DNA of 64,000 nucleotides, taken from positions 539,438-603,437 of the forward strand of contig CANNFR010000001.1 in the NCBI GenBank assembly GCA_947503935.1, read 5' to 3'. A program made the position numbers and the translations under genes. Source of the DNA: an uncultured Paracoccaceae bacterium. GTDB taxonomy: Bacteria; Pseudomonadota; Alphaproteobacteria; Rhodobacterales; Rhodobacteraceae. Of this stretch, positions 38,865-47,051 are shown piece by piece (the first letter of the stretch is position 1; the number at the start of each line of letters is the position of its first letter). The notes under the pieces are model-generated. The model was not told where the DNA came from. It ran no database searches and was given only the letters and a program-made list of their open reading frames with translations.

Positions 38865-39347
38865 TTAATCCATATCCTGATCACGGCTTTGCTGTCGCTC
38901 CAGTGATCGCTCAGTGGCCCGCTGAAACGCTTCCGCATAATCACTTCGGGATATCTGTGGGCCTTCGAGTTTTTGCTCAGACTCAGATTGCGCAGCGCGC
39001 AGAGCTTTCAACTCCTCTGGCGTCACAGGTACGGTGCCATCTTCAAAGCTCTTTTGGTCAACCTCTTCATCTCCAGTGAGGTCCGTAAATTCGGTGCCTT
39101 CCGGGAGGTTGTTCAGATACTCGGCGCGCTGTTCTTCTTTGGTAGGTTCGAGGTCGGCGTTGTTATCAAGGAATTCATCATCTGGAACGAACACGAGGTT
39201 GATCTCTCGGGCTGTTCCAAACCCAGGTGCCTTCAAGGTCAGCCCAACAGAGCCCTTTGGAGCTTTGTCTTTATCTCCCAACCTCCGTGGCTTGTGAGGT
39301 CTGCCACCATTGCCTTTTCTGGAACCATCGTCAGAGACATCCGACAT
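38865..39347 (-). CDS. Charged hypothetical protein of the mobilization module
   Basis: A 160-residue hydrophilic protein. The start is basic (RKGNGGRPHKPRRLGDKDKAPK), the middle has FGTAREINLVFVPDDEFLDNN, and the end is acidic and helical (AFQRATERSLERQQ). It looks largely disordered, with no membrane segment. GAGG lies upstream of the ATG. It is convergent with the membrane protein gene. Function unknown. Confidence 0.6.
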   Translation of the reverse strand: MSDVSDDGSRKGNGGRPHKPRRLGDKDKAPKGSVGLTLKAPGFGTAREINLVFVPDDEFLDNNADLEPTKEEQRAEYLNNLPEGTEFTDLTGDEEVDQKSFEDGTVPVTPEELKALRAAQSESEQKLEGPQISRSDYAEAFQRATERSLERQQSRDQDMD

Positions 39348-39384
39348 TATGAACCTCGCTCGTTTGCTAAGATCTTATGTAAGG

Positions 39385-39735
39385 CTACCAGTTACGTTTT
39401 TCTACACCGTCCAGCTCATCAAAATATATTGGGTCTGCCGGGGGACACCATGGTGGTCGAGGCTTTCCGCTTCTTTCATTATCAAGATAGAGGTATCTCA
39501 CGGCGCTAAGAAATACGTCATTGCGCGTTCCATCTCTTGGAAGTCGTTTTCTTTCCAAGTTGCGGTAAAGGTTTTTCAGTTTGAAATTCAGGTTTTCGCC
39601 GATCCAATCTAAGTATGCCCAGTCAATTCGCCGCATCTCAACCGTAATGTCTTCATCGAATTGACCGTTGACTTGCCGTCCGACTAACTCATCAGGGTCT
39701 TCGTCAAAATAGTCCCACCATGTGCCTTGTTTCAT
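39385..39735 (-). CDS. Hypothetical protein
   Basis: A 116-residue soluble protein starting MKQGTWWDYFDEDPDELVGR, with VEMRRIDWAYLDWIGENLNF and a Pro/Trp-rich end PRPPWCPPADPIYFDELD. Base composition is lower in GC than in its neighbours. It is upstream of the charged hypothetical gene on the same strand, 37 bases apart. No family recognised. Confidence 0.55.
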   Translation of the reverse strand: MKQGTWWDYFDEDPDELVGRQVNGQFDEDITVEMRRIDWAYLDWIGENLNFKLKNLYRNLERKRLPRDGTRNDVFLSAVRYLYLDNERSGKPRPPWCPPADPIYFDELDGVEKRNW

Positions 39736-39821
39736 GATCTTAGTTTACCTTTTCTCGGTGGCGTGTGTCAAAGGTTATCTATTTTAAACAATCGCTTATG
39801 CGTCTATGGTCGCAGCAGTAC

Positions 39822-41111
39822 CTACATCATATCTGGACCCTGATCGCGTGCCCGGCGTTGTTGTTGAAGCGTCGATTGATAGGCTTCCTGGCCCTCAGCT
39901 GATTTGGCCCATGCAATGCTGGCGATATCTCTTGCCAGGATCTGTCGCTCTTTGGATTGCTGCTCTTTCAACTCTTTGACCTTCTCTTGCAGCTCCTGGC
40001 GTTCTCTCATCTGCGCGACGATCAGAGCATCCCGTTGCTCCTGGTCTCGCTTAGCGCAGCGTAGGGCGTCGGCCTCGTTCTCGGAGCGAATGGTACGGGC
40101 CTTGCCCGTCAAGCGATCAAACAGACCGCGAAAGCCTGTGTTGAGACGATCAGATCGCGCCTTGGTCTCTTCTATCCAACGTTTCTCCTGACCGTCTTTG
40201 AGGCATTGCCGCTCTAACCTGTGGGCTTTGGTCATGGCGCGGTGTTCATCGCGCAACGGGTCGAATTCACGATCATGACGCTCTTTGATCTCGGCGATAT
40301 ATCCGCGCATCTGATCCGTCACTCTGGAGTGAATGATGGACTTGGTCTCTTCGACAGAGGGCAGTGTCTCGGGTGATCCCAGTTTGTCTCGAACCTCTTT
40401 GGCTTTCAGGCTGGCCCATTTGGGAATGGCGTAGATATTGCCATCCACATCCAGAGCCACGAAACCCCGACGGTCCCCTTTGGCCAGGAAGTATCCGCGC
40501 TCTTCGAGGGCGTTTTTAAAGCCGATCTGAGAGTCAGAGCGCTCCCAGGCTTGCCGGAAGGTTTGTTTGATCTCTCGGGGATCGATGCCCTGGCGTTTGG
40601 CTTGCTGCCACTCTTCCAGTGTGAAGTTGAGCGGTGATTTATTGCCGTAGCTTGCCAGTCCATCGGGTAGCATCCAGCCATGATCGAGAAACAGCTCCCG
40701 CGACACATCCCGCAGCTTCATCTTGAAGTGCGGCAGGTTGATCGCCTTCATCGTATCCGCGTCGATACGCGACCACACAGCGTGGGCGTGTCTGCGGCCT
40801 TCTTTCTCATGGATGATGATGGCGCGGGGCTGACCGCTTAAGCCCAGCTTGTCTTCGGCGCGGTTGGCAGCGTCCAGCAGCTCGTCTTCGGTGGCGATAT
40901 GATCCGGGGGTGGATTGAGGCTCAGAGAGAACATGAATTGTTTGCAACAGGTGGCTTTGGAAATGGCATGAGCTTCCGAAAGGCAACCGTGTAAGTCGTT
41001 GGAGGAAAATCCTCTCAACTCCAGGATGTCGACGTGATCGTTGTCACGCAGATTCATCAGGTGATCCGCCAGGGCTTTTGCGCCAGCACGCTGCGAGCCT
41101 TTGAGGATCAT
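39822..41111 (-). CDS. Relaxase of the MobP/VirD2-like type
   Basis: A 429-residue protein. The relaxase domain occupies about the first 220 residues; the metal-binding three-His motif is visible as His101 plus RRHAHAVWSR (His108, His110). The catalytic Tyr is not evident near the N-terminus and may be replaced or displaced, as in some MobP-like families. The C-terminal half is a long charged helix (EKVKELKEQQSKERQILARD). It should nick at an oriT near this locus and be exported with the coupling protein. It overlaps the mobC-like gene by four bases. Confidence 0.85.
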   Translation of the reverse strand: MILKGSQRAGAKALADHLMNLRDNDHVDILELRGFSSNDLHGCLSEAHAISKATCCKQFMFSLSLNPPPDHIATEDELLDAANRAEDKLGLSGQPRAIIIHEKEGRRHAHAVWSRIDADTMKAINLPHFKMKLRDVSRELFLDHGWMLPDGLASYGNKSPLNFTLEEWQQAKRQGIDPREIKQTFRQAWERSDSQIGFKNALEERGYFLAKGDRRGFVALDVDGNIYAIPKWASLKAKEVRDKLGSPETLPSVEETKSIIHSRVTDQMRGYIAEIKERHDREFDPLRDEHRAMTKAHRLERQCLKDGQEKRWIEETKARSDRLNTGFRGLFDRLTGKARTIRSENEADALRCAKRDQEQRDALIVAQMRERQELQEKVKELKEQQSKERQILARDIASIAWAKSAEGQEAYQSTLQQQRRARDQGPDMM

Positions 41112-41464
41112 GACTGCACCCCAAGAGCCTTCATCAGGGTGACGCGCATCCAGGCCACTTCGGCAATGGCAGTCTTCAGGTCCGTTTCCAGCTCGTCATC
41201 GAGAACCAGTGTGCCCTGGTTCAGGTGCTTGGCGATCTGGTTGAGGTTATTCGCGGTACGGGTCTGTCCCAACCGGGCCAGCACTTCGGCCAAGAGCTGT
41301 TGCTCCGCAACAGGTGGTTTTTGCCTCTTCCGGTATGTGGGGGCCTCCGAGGCCAAAACCACGGACTTGATATACGACCCGAGTGGCATCGATCCGGCTT
41401 GGGCTTCCAGTTGCTGACGTTCTTCCGTGGTCAGGCGCAGTGAGAAGGGGGCAAGACGGCTCAT
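41108..41464 (-). CDS. mobC: MobC-like relaxosome accessory protein
   Basis: A 118-residue protein. The N-terminus LAPFSLRLTTEERQQLEAQA fits a ribbon-helix-helix DNA-binding domain, and QTRTANNLNQIAKHLNQGTL is the conserved MobC core. It probably binds oriT and helps the relaxase nick. Start and stop overlap the small upstream gene and the relaxase (ATGA at both joints), so all three are one translationally coupled unit. Confidence 0.88.
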   Translation of the reverse strand: MSRLAPFSLRLTTEERQQLEAQAGSMPLGSYIKSVVLASEAPTYRKRQKPPVAEQQLLAEVLARLGQTRTANNLNQIAKHLNQGTLVLDDELETDLKTAIAEVAWMRVTLMKALGVQS

Positions 41465-41634
41465 GGCCGCGGCCCCCGCAACTCATCGGCATGAGGTTTA
41501 AGCACGTTGTGCCAGCGTTCCAACTCTTCAAACAGTTCCTCACACTGGTCCGGCGAGAGGAGCGGTTCGGCACTTGCAGAGGTGTGAAAATCGGGTGCAG
41601 ATGAGTTCGAACATTCTCTGTTCGAGCGCACCAT
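41461..41634 (-). CDS. Small coupled protein at the head of the mob operon
   Basis: A 57-residue frame starting ATG at 41634. Its C-terminal part LLSPDQCEELFEELERWHNV and LKPHADELRGPRP is helical and acidic. The stop overlaps the mobC ATG (ATGA), the same joint as between mobC and the relaxase. The first 20 residues are low in structure and partly come from a tRNA-end-like sequence, so the true start may be internal. Likely a mobilization accessory. Confidence 0.6.
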   Translation of the reverse strand: MVRSNRECSNSSAPDFHTSASAEPLLSPDQCEELFEELERWHNVLKPHADELRGPRP

Positions 41635-41641
41635 TTAAATC
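41609..41641 (+). other. tRNA 3'-end-like sequence, possible attachment-site scar
   Basis: The stretch contains GAGTTCGAAC, TCTCTG and GCGCACCATTT, like the T-arm and CCA end of a tRNA, but the rest of a tRNA cannot be folded upstream. It shares GCACCATTT with the end of tRNA-Thr at 14875-14883. It sits between the mob operon and the cassette with its own tyrosine recombinase. Confidence 0.35.
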
Positions 41642-41767
41642 AAAGACTTAGGAATATCCTGACTCCGCACGACCATTTCTGGGTAAGCACAGGGTAAGCT
41701 TTGGGTGGATTTTCGTTGCTTTTCCACAAACGGTGTTCCAGCCTGAAATTGAATCCGGGAGAGCGAT

Positions 41768-42547
41768 ATGGGCCATATTAGGCTCGGAACCCTACCACAG
41801 TCAAAAAAGTGGCGTGACGTTGTCAGGTTGCTGGACTCGTCGGCACTGCTGGAGGAAGTGGCCGAAGCTGCGGCCAATGCGTCCGAGACGGATTTGCGTC
41901 GGGCCTCTGAAGATCCCAATTTCCAGTTTGTGACGCAGCTGCTGGTCAAGTTACCGTTGTTGGCAAGGGCGCCAGGATTCGAAGCCGCAATGGCCAATCT
42001 TGGGATTGAGGCCAGTGCGCTAGGATCGGTAACCGGGCTGCTGGCCGGTTTGGACGATGCCATCAGCCAGCGAGCGTTTGACCAAGGCAGATCCTCGGAT
42101 GCCGGAGAAATAGCCAGAGCGGCTTTACTTGAGAGCCTTTCAGTCCAGATGCGGGACCGCCTTCCGACGCTGTTCGACCCGACACCTCAAGAGGTGCGCA
42201 AAGCTCTGGCCTCGTTCGCGAGCGGTCAGAATTTTGCGGGTCTGGCCCGGGATTTCTTTGCGCGACTGAGCTACCGGTCGCTCGACTATTACCTGAGCCG
42301 GGAATTGGCGAACCATACAGGCACTGGCAAGCGGTTCGTCGATGATGCGGACCGGATGGCCTTCGATCGCGCGCTTTCGCAGCACACTTTCGAGGCTTCG
42401 CGGATTGTCGAGGAATTTGCTGGTGGCTGGTACGGCAAGACAGTTTGGAAGGAGCAGACGCTCAGCCAGGAGAAGATCAACGACTTTACGCGATATGCGT
42501 TCAAGAAGATGAGGTCGGAACTTGGACGGCGCCGCGTCTCAGCCTGA
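41768..42547 (+). CDS. Met-Gly-starting partner protein of a QueC-like enzyme
   Basis: A 259-residue protein beginning MGHIRLGTLPQSKKWRDVV. It is almost wholly alpha-helical with a LEEVAEAAANASETDLRRA segment and a C-terminal FTRYAFKKMRSELGRRR. No enzyme motif is visible. The Met-Gly start matters: in QueC-linked defence systems the partner has an N-terminal glycine that becomes modified. It overlaps the QueC-like gene by 26 bases. The frame is GC-rich like Rhodobacterales DNA. Function unknown; substrate or effector of the next enzyme is inferred. Confidence 0.78.
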   Translation: MGHIRLGTLPQSKKWRDVVRLLDSSALLEEVAEAAANASETDLRRASEDPNFQFVTQLLVKLPLLARAPGFEAAMANLGIEASALGSVTGLLAGLDDAISQRAFDQGRSSDAGEIARAALLESLSVQMRDRLPTLFDPTPQEVRKALASFASGQNFAGLARDFFARLSYRSLDYYLSRELANHTGTGKRFVDDADRMAFDRALSQHTFEASRIVEEFAGGWYGKTVWKEQTLSQEKINDFTRYAFKKMRSELGRRRVSA

Positions 42548-44375
42548 GTATGCCGTGAGATGCCTGGCGCCACTCGCGGATCGCGAGGGTGATGAACAGC
42601 CTAACTTCGAAATCGATGGAAAAGCCAAGGCCGCCTCGCTTCGTATCGGCCAGATGAGCAGACAGCTTGTCGCGAAACTGCCCGACATCGCGATCGACCT
42701 GATGGAAATCGCGGCCTTTGTTTACGCCATCGATTCCAGTGTCAGCCGCGGCGGGCTTACCGATCAGAAGATGGGGGCCAAATGGCACCGCAAGTTCACG
42801 GTTACGATGCCGGTCAGGATGCTAGCACGGTGGACCGATCCGGACGTGAAACGAGAACTGGAAGAGACACTGATGTTTCTATCCGGCGATCGGTTCGCGT
42901 TCAACTTCGTCCAGATGCCTCCTGATCTGTCCGGCCCGTCCGGGTATTTTAACTTCGGCGAAGACTCGTCTTGGATGCCGGACACGCTGCTGATGTTCTC
43001 GGGTGGGCTGGATTCGTATGCCGGGGCACTGGAAGAGATCGTCGACCGCAGGCACAGCGTTGCCCTGATCAGCCACTTCTCGTCCACCAAGATTGCACCC
43101 ATTCAGAGCGCGTTGCAAAAGTGCTTGGCCGAAAAGCTGGGTGCGAAAATGCTGACGCATATTCCGGTGCGCGTTCAGTTGCACGGCGGCACCAACGCGG
43201 AAGGAACGCATCGCGCCCGGTCGTTCCTGTTTGCGGCACTTGGCATTGTGACAGCCGTGGCCTTTGGCAGGGACCGGGTGTCTTTCTATGAGAACGGCGT
43301 TGTCAGCCTAAACCTGCCGCCGGTTGGCAACGTGCTGGGCACCCGAGCGACTCGGACAACACATCCGCAGACCCTTCAGCGGTTCCAGAGCCTCTTCAGC
43401 CGGATCTTCGATACTTCGCTTAGGGTGGACAACCCGTTCTTCTGGCGTACCAAAACTGAAGTGGTCGAGACCATAGCGCGACTTGGAATGGCGGACCAGA
43501 TTGCCTTCACTCGCAGTTGTGCCGATGTTCACAACCAGACCAGGCAATACCCTCATTGCGGTCGCTGTTCGCAATGCATTGATCGTAGATTTGCGATAAT
43601 TGCCGCGGGCCTCGAAGCATTTGATCCTTCCGAAGCCTATCGTGTTGACCTGATGACGGGCGGTCGGGAGCGTGTGCAGGACAAGGAAGTGGCGCTGTCC
43701 TATGTCCGGAATGCCTTTGGCTATGAGATAATGACGGACGCGGATCTGCTGACACACTACCCGGCGATCCTGAATGCCGTGGACCATCTTGACGAACGTC
43801 CAGACACCGCGCTGAAACGGATTGCGGCACTGCTGCAACGGCACGGTGGCTCGGTCACTGCTGTCATGCGCGCGCAACTCGCGACTGGCCGACTGGACCG
43901 GTTTCCGGCTGACAGCCTGCCGAACCTTTATGGCAAATTGCATCGGGCGCAAGTGTTGCCTGTGTCGCAAACGACTTCCTTCGGTTCAGAGGCGCGGAAG
44001 GGCATCGAGCCTGTCGATCTGACCTTCGATCGCAAGCGCGAGCTCGTCCTGATCAACAACACCATCACGATCAACGGCGCCGCCTACCGTCTGCTGGCGG
44101 GTCTCGCAAAAGAACATCTTTCCGGTTCGGGAAGGGGTCTTGATCTGCTCGACTACCCGACGATTGATGCTGGCAAACTGGCGGAAAGACTGGCGCTATC
44201 CGATGATGCCGCTCTCCGCCAGTCGGTGCGCCGCACTCGCGGCCAACTTGGAAAAAAGTTCGCCTCTGCGGGATTTGAGGAAGAAGACGTTAAGGCGCTC
44301 ATTGAGAACATCCCCTGGAGCGGATATCGCTTGAACCCTGAGCGCGTGACAGTGCGGATGTTGTTGCCGGATTAA
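42522..44375 (+). CDS. QueC-like (7-cyano-7-deazaguanine synthase-like) enzyme fused to a winged-helix domain
   Basis: A 617-residue protein from a TTG (42522) with GAGG upstream. Three parts: an N-terminal domain of about 150 residues; a PP-loop ATPase with MFSGGLDSYAGALEE (SGGLDS at 160-165) and a zinc site RSCAD plus HCGRCSQCIDRR, giving four Cys as in QueC; and a C-terminal region (about 500-610) with RELVLINNTITINGAAYRLL and WSGYRLNPE, resembling an OmpR-type winged helix. QueC is about 230 residues, so this is not the housekeeping enzyme. It is cotranscribed with the Met-Gly protein. Confidence 0.85.
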   Translation: MDGAASQPEYAVRCLAPLADREGDEQPNFEIDGKAKAASLRIGQMSRQLVAKLPDIAIDLMEIAAFVYAIDSSVSRGGLTDQKMGAKWHRKFTVTMPVRMLARWTDPDVKRELEETLMFLSGDRFAFNFVQMPPDLSGPSGYFNFGEDSSWMPDTLLMFSGGLDSYAGALEEIVDRRHSVALISHFSSTKIAPIQSALQKCLAEKLGAKMLTHIPVRVQLHGGTNAEGTHRARSFLFAALGIVTAVAFGRDRVSFYENGVVSLNLPPVGNVLGTRATRTTHPQTLQRFQSLFSRIFDTSLRVDNPFFWRTKTEVVETIARLGMADQIAFTRSCADVHNQTRQYPHCGRCSQCIDRRFAIIAAGLEAFDPSEAYRVDLMTGGRERVQDKEVALSYVRNAFGYEIMTDADLLTHYPAILNAVDHLDERPDTALKRIAALLQRHGGSVTAVMRAQLATGRLDRFPADSLPNLYGKLHRAQVLPVSQTTSFGSEARKGIEPVDLTFDRKRELVLINNTITINGAAYRLLAGLAKEHLSGSGRGLDLLDYPTIDAGKLAERLALSDDAALRQSVRRTRGQLGKKFASAGFEEEDVKALIENIPWSGYRLNPERVTVRMLLPD

Positions 44376-44376
44376 G

Positions 44377-45441
44377 TCATTCGAGCACATCGAAATCGTC
44401 GTGACCTTCAATCGGCCCCCGCTTGCGGAATCGCGCCATCAGGTCGACCTGACGCCCTGGCGCGACCGACCCGTAAGAGCGGAACGTAGTTAACACATCC
44501 TCGTGTCCCATGTTTTGCGACCATGCCTTGTAATCCTCGGGCGTTCGGCAATGATCCTTGGCCAGTTCCGCCAGCGTGTCGCGGACGCGGTGCGGTGAAA
44601 ATGGCGGCAGTCCGGCATCGATGAAAGCCTGTTTGAAAATCATTGATGCCGAAGACGCGCCTGCCCAGGGCGCTCGATCAATTCCGAGAGCCTCGAATTT
44701 CCGCGACGTGCCAACTCCGATCCGGGTCTTCGGAAACAGAGGGTCGCTGTCTGAGAAATAGTGCTGGTTCCTGAGTTCCGAGATCCAGTCGCGGACAATC
44801 TGCTCGCAGCTACCACCGATTGGGAAGAACGCCGTCGTGAAGCTCTTCCCGAACTTGGTGTTGACTGAGCGTGCATCGAAATGCACGCAGGAATTGGCCA
44901 GATCGACGTGTCCGAGCCGCAGCGTGATAGCCGCTCCTTCGCGCGAGCCGGAGAGGAAAAGAAAGGCGACAAGGACACGGTCCCGTCTCTGGAGCACCGA
45001 CTCAGTTGGCATCTCGCCAAGAAGCTGAAGCACCTGAGCGGGTGACGGATGCGGCTTCCAGCAAGATGTTCGTCGTGCGGCATCCGACTTGCGGTCCGAA
45101 CCGAGAAACTCGATATCCGAGCGCGAAATCCTGGACTTGTAGCCCGGCTGATCGGCCAACCAGCAATAGAACGCCTGAACCTCCCGAAGGATTCCATTGA
45201 TCGACGTCTGGGACAGTTTGCCACCCGTACGCATATTCTGCTGAGAAGAGAGACGGCGCTTGAAACTGCGGGCGCGCTCGGAATGGAAGCTGCGAAAGTC
45301 CTTGCCGTCAAGGAAGGCCTCACAAGCGGATATGGCCGCAGCCGACTTGTCGACCGAGGAATCTGCCAACCCCTTCGCCTCCTTGCGCCAGACCAGATAT
45401 TTGCGCTTGATGCGCAGGTTAGCCGAATTGCGTTTGCCCAT
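44377..45441 (-). CDS. Tyrosine recombinase/integrase of the second cassette
   Basis: A 354-residue protein from the ATG at 45441 (MGKRNSANLRIKRK). An SAM-like core-binding domain (about 20-100) precedes the catalytic domain with the Arg in LSGSREGAAITLRL, HRVRD (H-x2-R), NMGHEDV and the Tyr in TFRSYGS. All key residues are present. It is convergent with the QueC-like gene, two bases apart, and overlaps the upstream zinc/HTH gene by 23 bases. Confidence 0.9.
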   Translation of the reverse strand: MGKRNSANLRIKRKYLVWRKEAKGLADSSVDKSAAAISACEAFLDGKDFRSFHSERARSFKRRLSSQQNMRTGGKLSQTSINGILREVQAFYCWLADQPGYKSRISRSDIEFLGSDRKSDAARRTSCWKPHPSPAQVLQLLGEMPTESVLQRRDRVLVAFLFLSGSREGAAITLRLGHVDLANSCVHFDARSVNTKFGKSFTTAFFPIGGSCEQIVRDWISELRNQHYFSDSDPLFPKTRIGVGTSRKFEALGIDRAPWAGASSASMIFKQAFIDAGLPPFSPHRVRDTLAELAKDHCRTPEDYKAWSQNMGHEDVLTTFRSYGSVAPGRQVDLMARFRKRGPIEGHDDFDVLE

Positions 45442-45928
45442 GGGTCCGGGCCTCCTTTGCCGAGGTATCATTTGAACAGGGCTGAGGCAGAGACACTAAT
45501 CTTGGGGTGGCCTGTTGAACTGTGACCTCGATTTTTACTCGTATCTCCTCCAGATCAGCCCTCCTGACCACCTTGTTGAGGATGCACCCGCAGGATGGAC
45601 AGAGTGCCTTCAGCATGCCGATGGTTGGTGTCTGCTGGATGTACTCGGCGAACTTTCCATCCGGTTCCTGCGGCCCCTTGCAGCCGAGGCAATAGAGATG
45701 GTGCAGCGCCAGCCGTGTCCTGACCTTGGCCCGACGATAGCCAAGGAAGTCCTTTAGGTCGCCCCCCTGGATCAGCCAAGGCACCCGGGACCGATCGGCG
45801 ATCAGGCCCTTGTCCTTGATCCAGCGGATCACCGTCTGGCGATGGCGGCCCAGCGCTTGCGCCGCTTCCCAGACGGTGTAGACTTGGTGCGTCTTGATCC
45901 GGGTCGGTGAAGGAACGCCCGCCATCAC
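45419..45928 (-). CDS. Helix-turn-helix protein with a zinc-binding domain
   Basis: A 169-residue protein. The N-terminal HTH (QVYTVWEAAQALGRHRQTVI, RWIKDKGLI) resembles MerR/excisionase-like domains. The centre has HHLYCLGCKGPQEP and LCPSCGCILN, two Cys pairs that could hold zinc. The tail is Gln/Thr-rich. It lies between a small HTH gene and the integrase, overlapping both, so the three are one operon. A role in integrase control or DNA targeting is inferred. Confidence 0.75.
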   Translation of the reverse strand: MMAGVPSPTRIKTHQVYTVWEAAQALGRHRQTVIRWIKDKGLIADRSRVPWLIQGGDLKDFLGYRRAKVRTRLALHHLYCLGCKGPQEPDGKFAEYIQQTPTIGMLKALCPSCGCILNKVVRRADLEEIRVKIEVTVQQATPRLVSLPQPCSNDTSAKEARTHGQTQFG

Positions 45929-46128
45929 GTTCCCTCCACCGGCAGCGGGCCGGAGGTGTTCTGGCAGACTTGCGCCGCCTCCCAGGTCTCAACATCCTCT
46001 TCGCGGTAAAGAACCCGCGCCCCGATCTTCAGGAACCGCGGCCCTTTTCCTAGCCATCGCCACTGCTCCAGCGTTCGAGGGGATATCTGCCACCGCGCCG
46101 CCAATTGCTGTTGTGTCATCTTGCCCAT
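45925..46128 (-). CDS. Excisionase-like HTH protein (AlpA/MerR type)
   Basis: A 67-residue protein MGKMTQQQLAARWQISPRTL followed by EQWRWLGKGPRFLKIGARVL and YREEDVETWE, the standard pattern of small AlpA-like excisionases and regulators. It is the first gene of the minus-strand operon with the zinc/HTH gene and the tyrosine recombinase, overlapping the next by four bases. It probably governs excision or transcription of the cassette. Confidence 0.85.
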   Translation of the reverse strand: MGKMTQQQLAARWQISPRTLEQWRWLGKGPRFLKIGARVLYREEDVETWEAAQVCQNTSGPLPVEGT

Positions 46129-47051
46129 GGGGCCTCACTTTGCTTCACGGAAAGCCGAGGGAATTCGGTCTTCTTCGTCCAGCTAGGATCAGGCTCTGGG
46201 GCGCGAAATTCTGTAGTCGCAGGCGAGAAAGGTGTGACGCAGCTACACTGTAAAGCATTGATTATGCGCTGATTAACCGGGGGATTTGTGACGCCAACGA
46301 ATATATCCGTTCGACCTTTGGGTCTACGCGCCAGCGAGGTCACGCACCTGAAGGTTTGCGATATCGACAACGATCGGATGCTGATCCGGATCAGGCAAGG
46401 TGATGGCTGCTTTTGCTCACATCCCGAGAAACCTAGTCTTGGAAATCAACCTGACCTTACCTCTCTCTGTTCACTTTTAACCGCAGCACATCTGGGCGTG
46501 AGCATTGACCGGCCTGATCGAGGTTCTCGCGCTCGCCTCTTGGCGGGCAGCTAGGTCGCGCCTATTAAACTGGTATTGTAAAGCCATGCGAATATGGATT
46601 CTTCGTTATCGGCCTACGATTTCGATTTTCCACTCCGTCAGCATAGCCTAGGTGAGGGTTATGCAACCTGCCTTCACTGCTCTAATCCCTTCCCTGTTTC
46701 GGAAGGCGTGGCCACCTCTGAAGCGGCGCTTTGTGACGTTTGCAACGGCGATTGAGCAGCAAACATTTGTAGAACTTGGAATTTGACGGCGACCGAACCT
46801 CTTACTCCGGCCCAAAGCGGACACGATCCTACAGCAGCTTGAGGCCCATGGTTCCCGCTGAGCGCGGGCGGAAAGTGGAAGTTCGCTGCGGAGGCGAGAG
46901 GGCCTAAGCTTTGTTAGGGAAAGCAGACGTTCAAATCTGAATCGAAGTATACTGAGATCAGTCCGAAAGCAGATACTAGCGCACTTCATGCTTTCGTCGG
47001 CACTTCTCAACGCCGTGACAAGGTTTCCAAGTCGCTCCTACTCAGGCTTGT
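46129..47051. other. Gene-poor junction region
   Basis: About 920 bases between the excisionase-like gene and the PIN-like gene. Apart from an integrase fragment near 46312-46410, I see no supported gene. It may contain the far end of the second cassette, but no repeat of its left edge was found. Confidence 0.5.
46312..46410 (+). pseudogene. Fragment of a tyrosine recombinase gene
   Basis: A short stretch reads PLGLRASEVTHLKVCDIDND and RMLIRIRQGDG, which is the conserved Arg box of XerD-like/IS91-associated tyrosine recombinases (GLRxSEV...DID). The similarity ends abruptly on both sides, so this is a relic of an older mobile element. Confidence 0.6.

Noticed and set aside
36342..41634. A complete self-transmissible conjugative element
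   Set aside because: No VirB/Trb channel genes are present; only mobilization functions are supported.
41609..41641. A complete second tRNA gene
   Set aside because: The 3' end looks tRNA-like, but no acceptor or anticodon stem can be formed with the upstream sequence.
41768..44375. A canonical Qat system or type IV CBASS
   Set aside because: No KAP-type ATPase, TatD nuclease or CD-NTase gene flanks the pair, so it cannot be called either known system.
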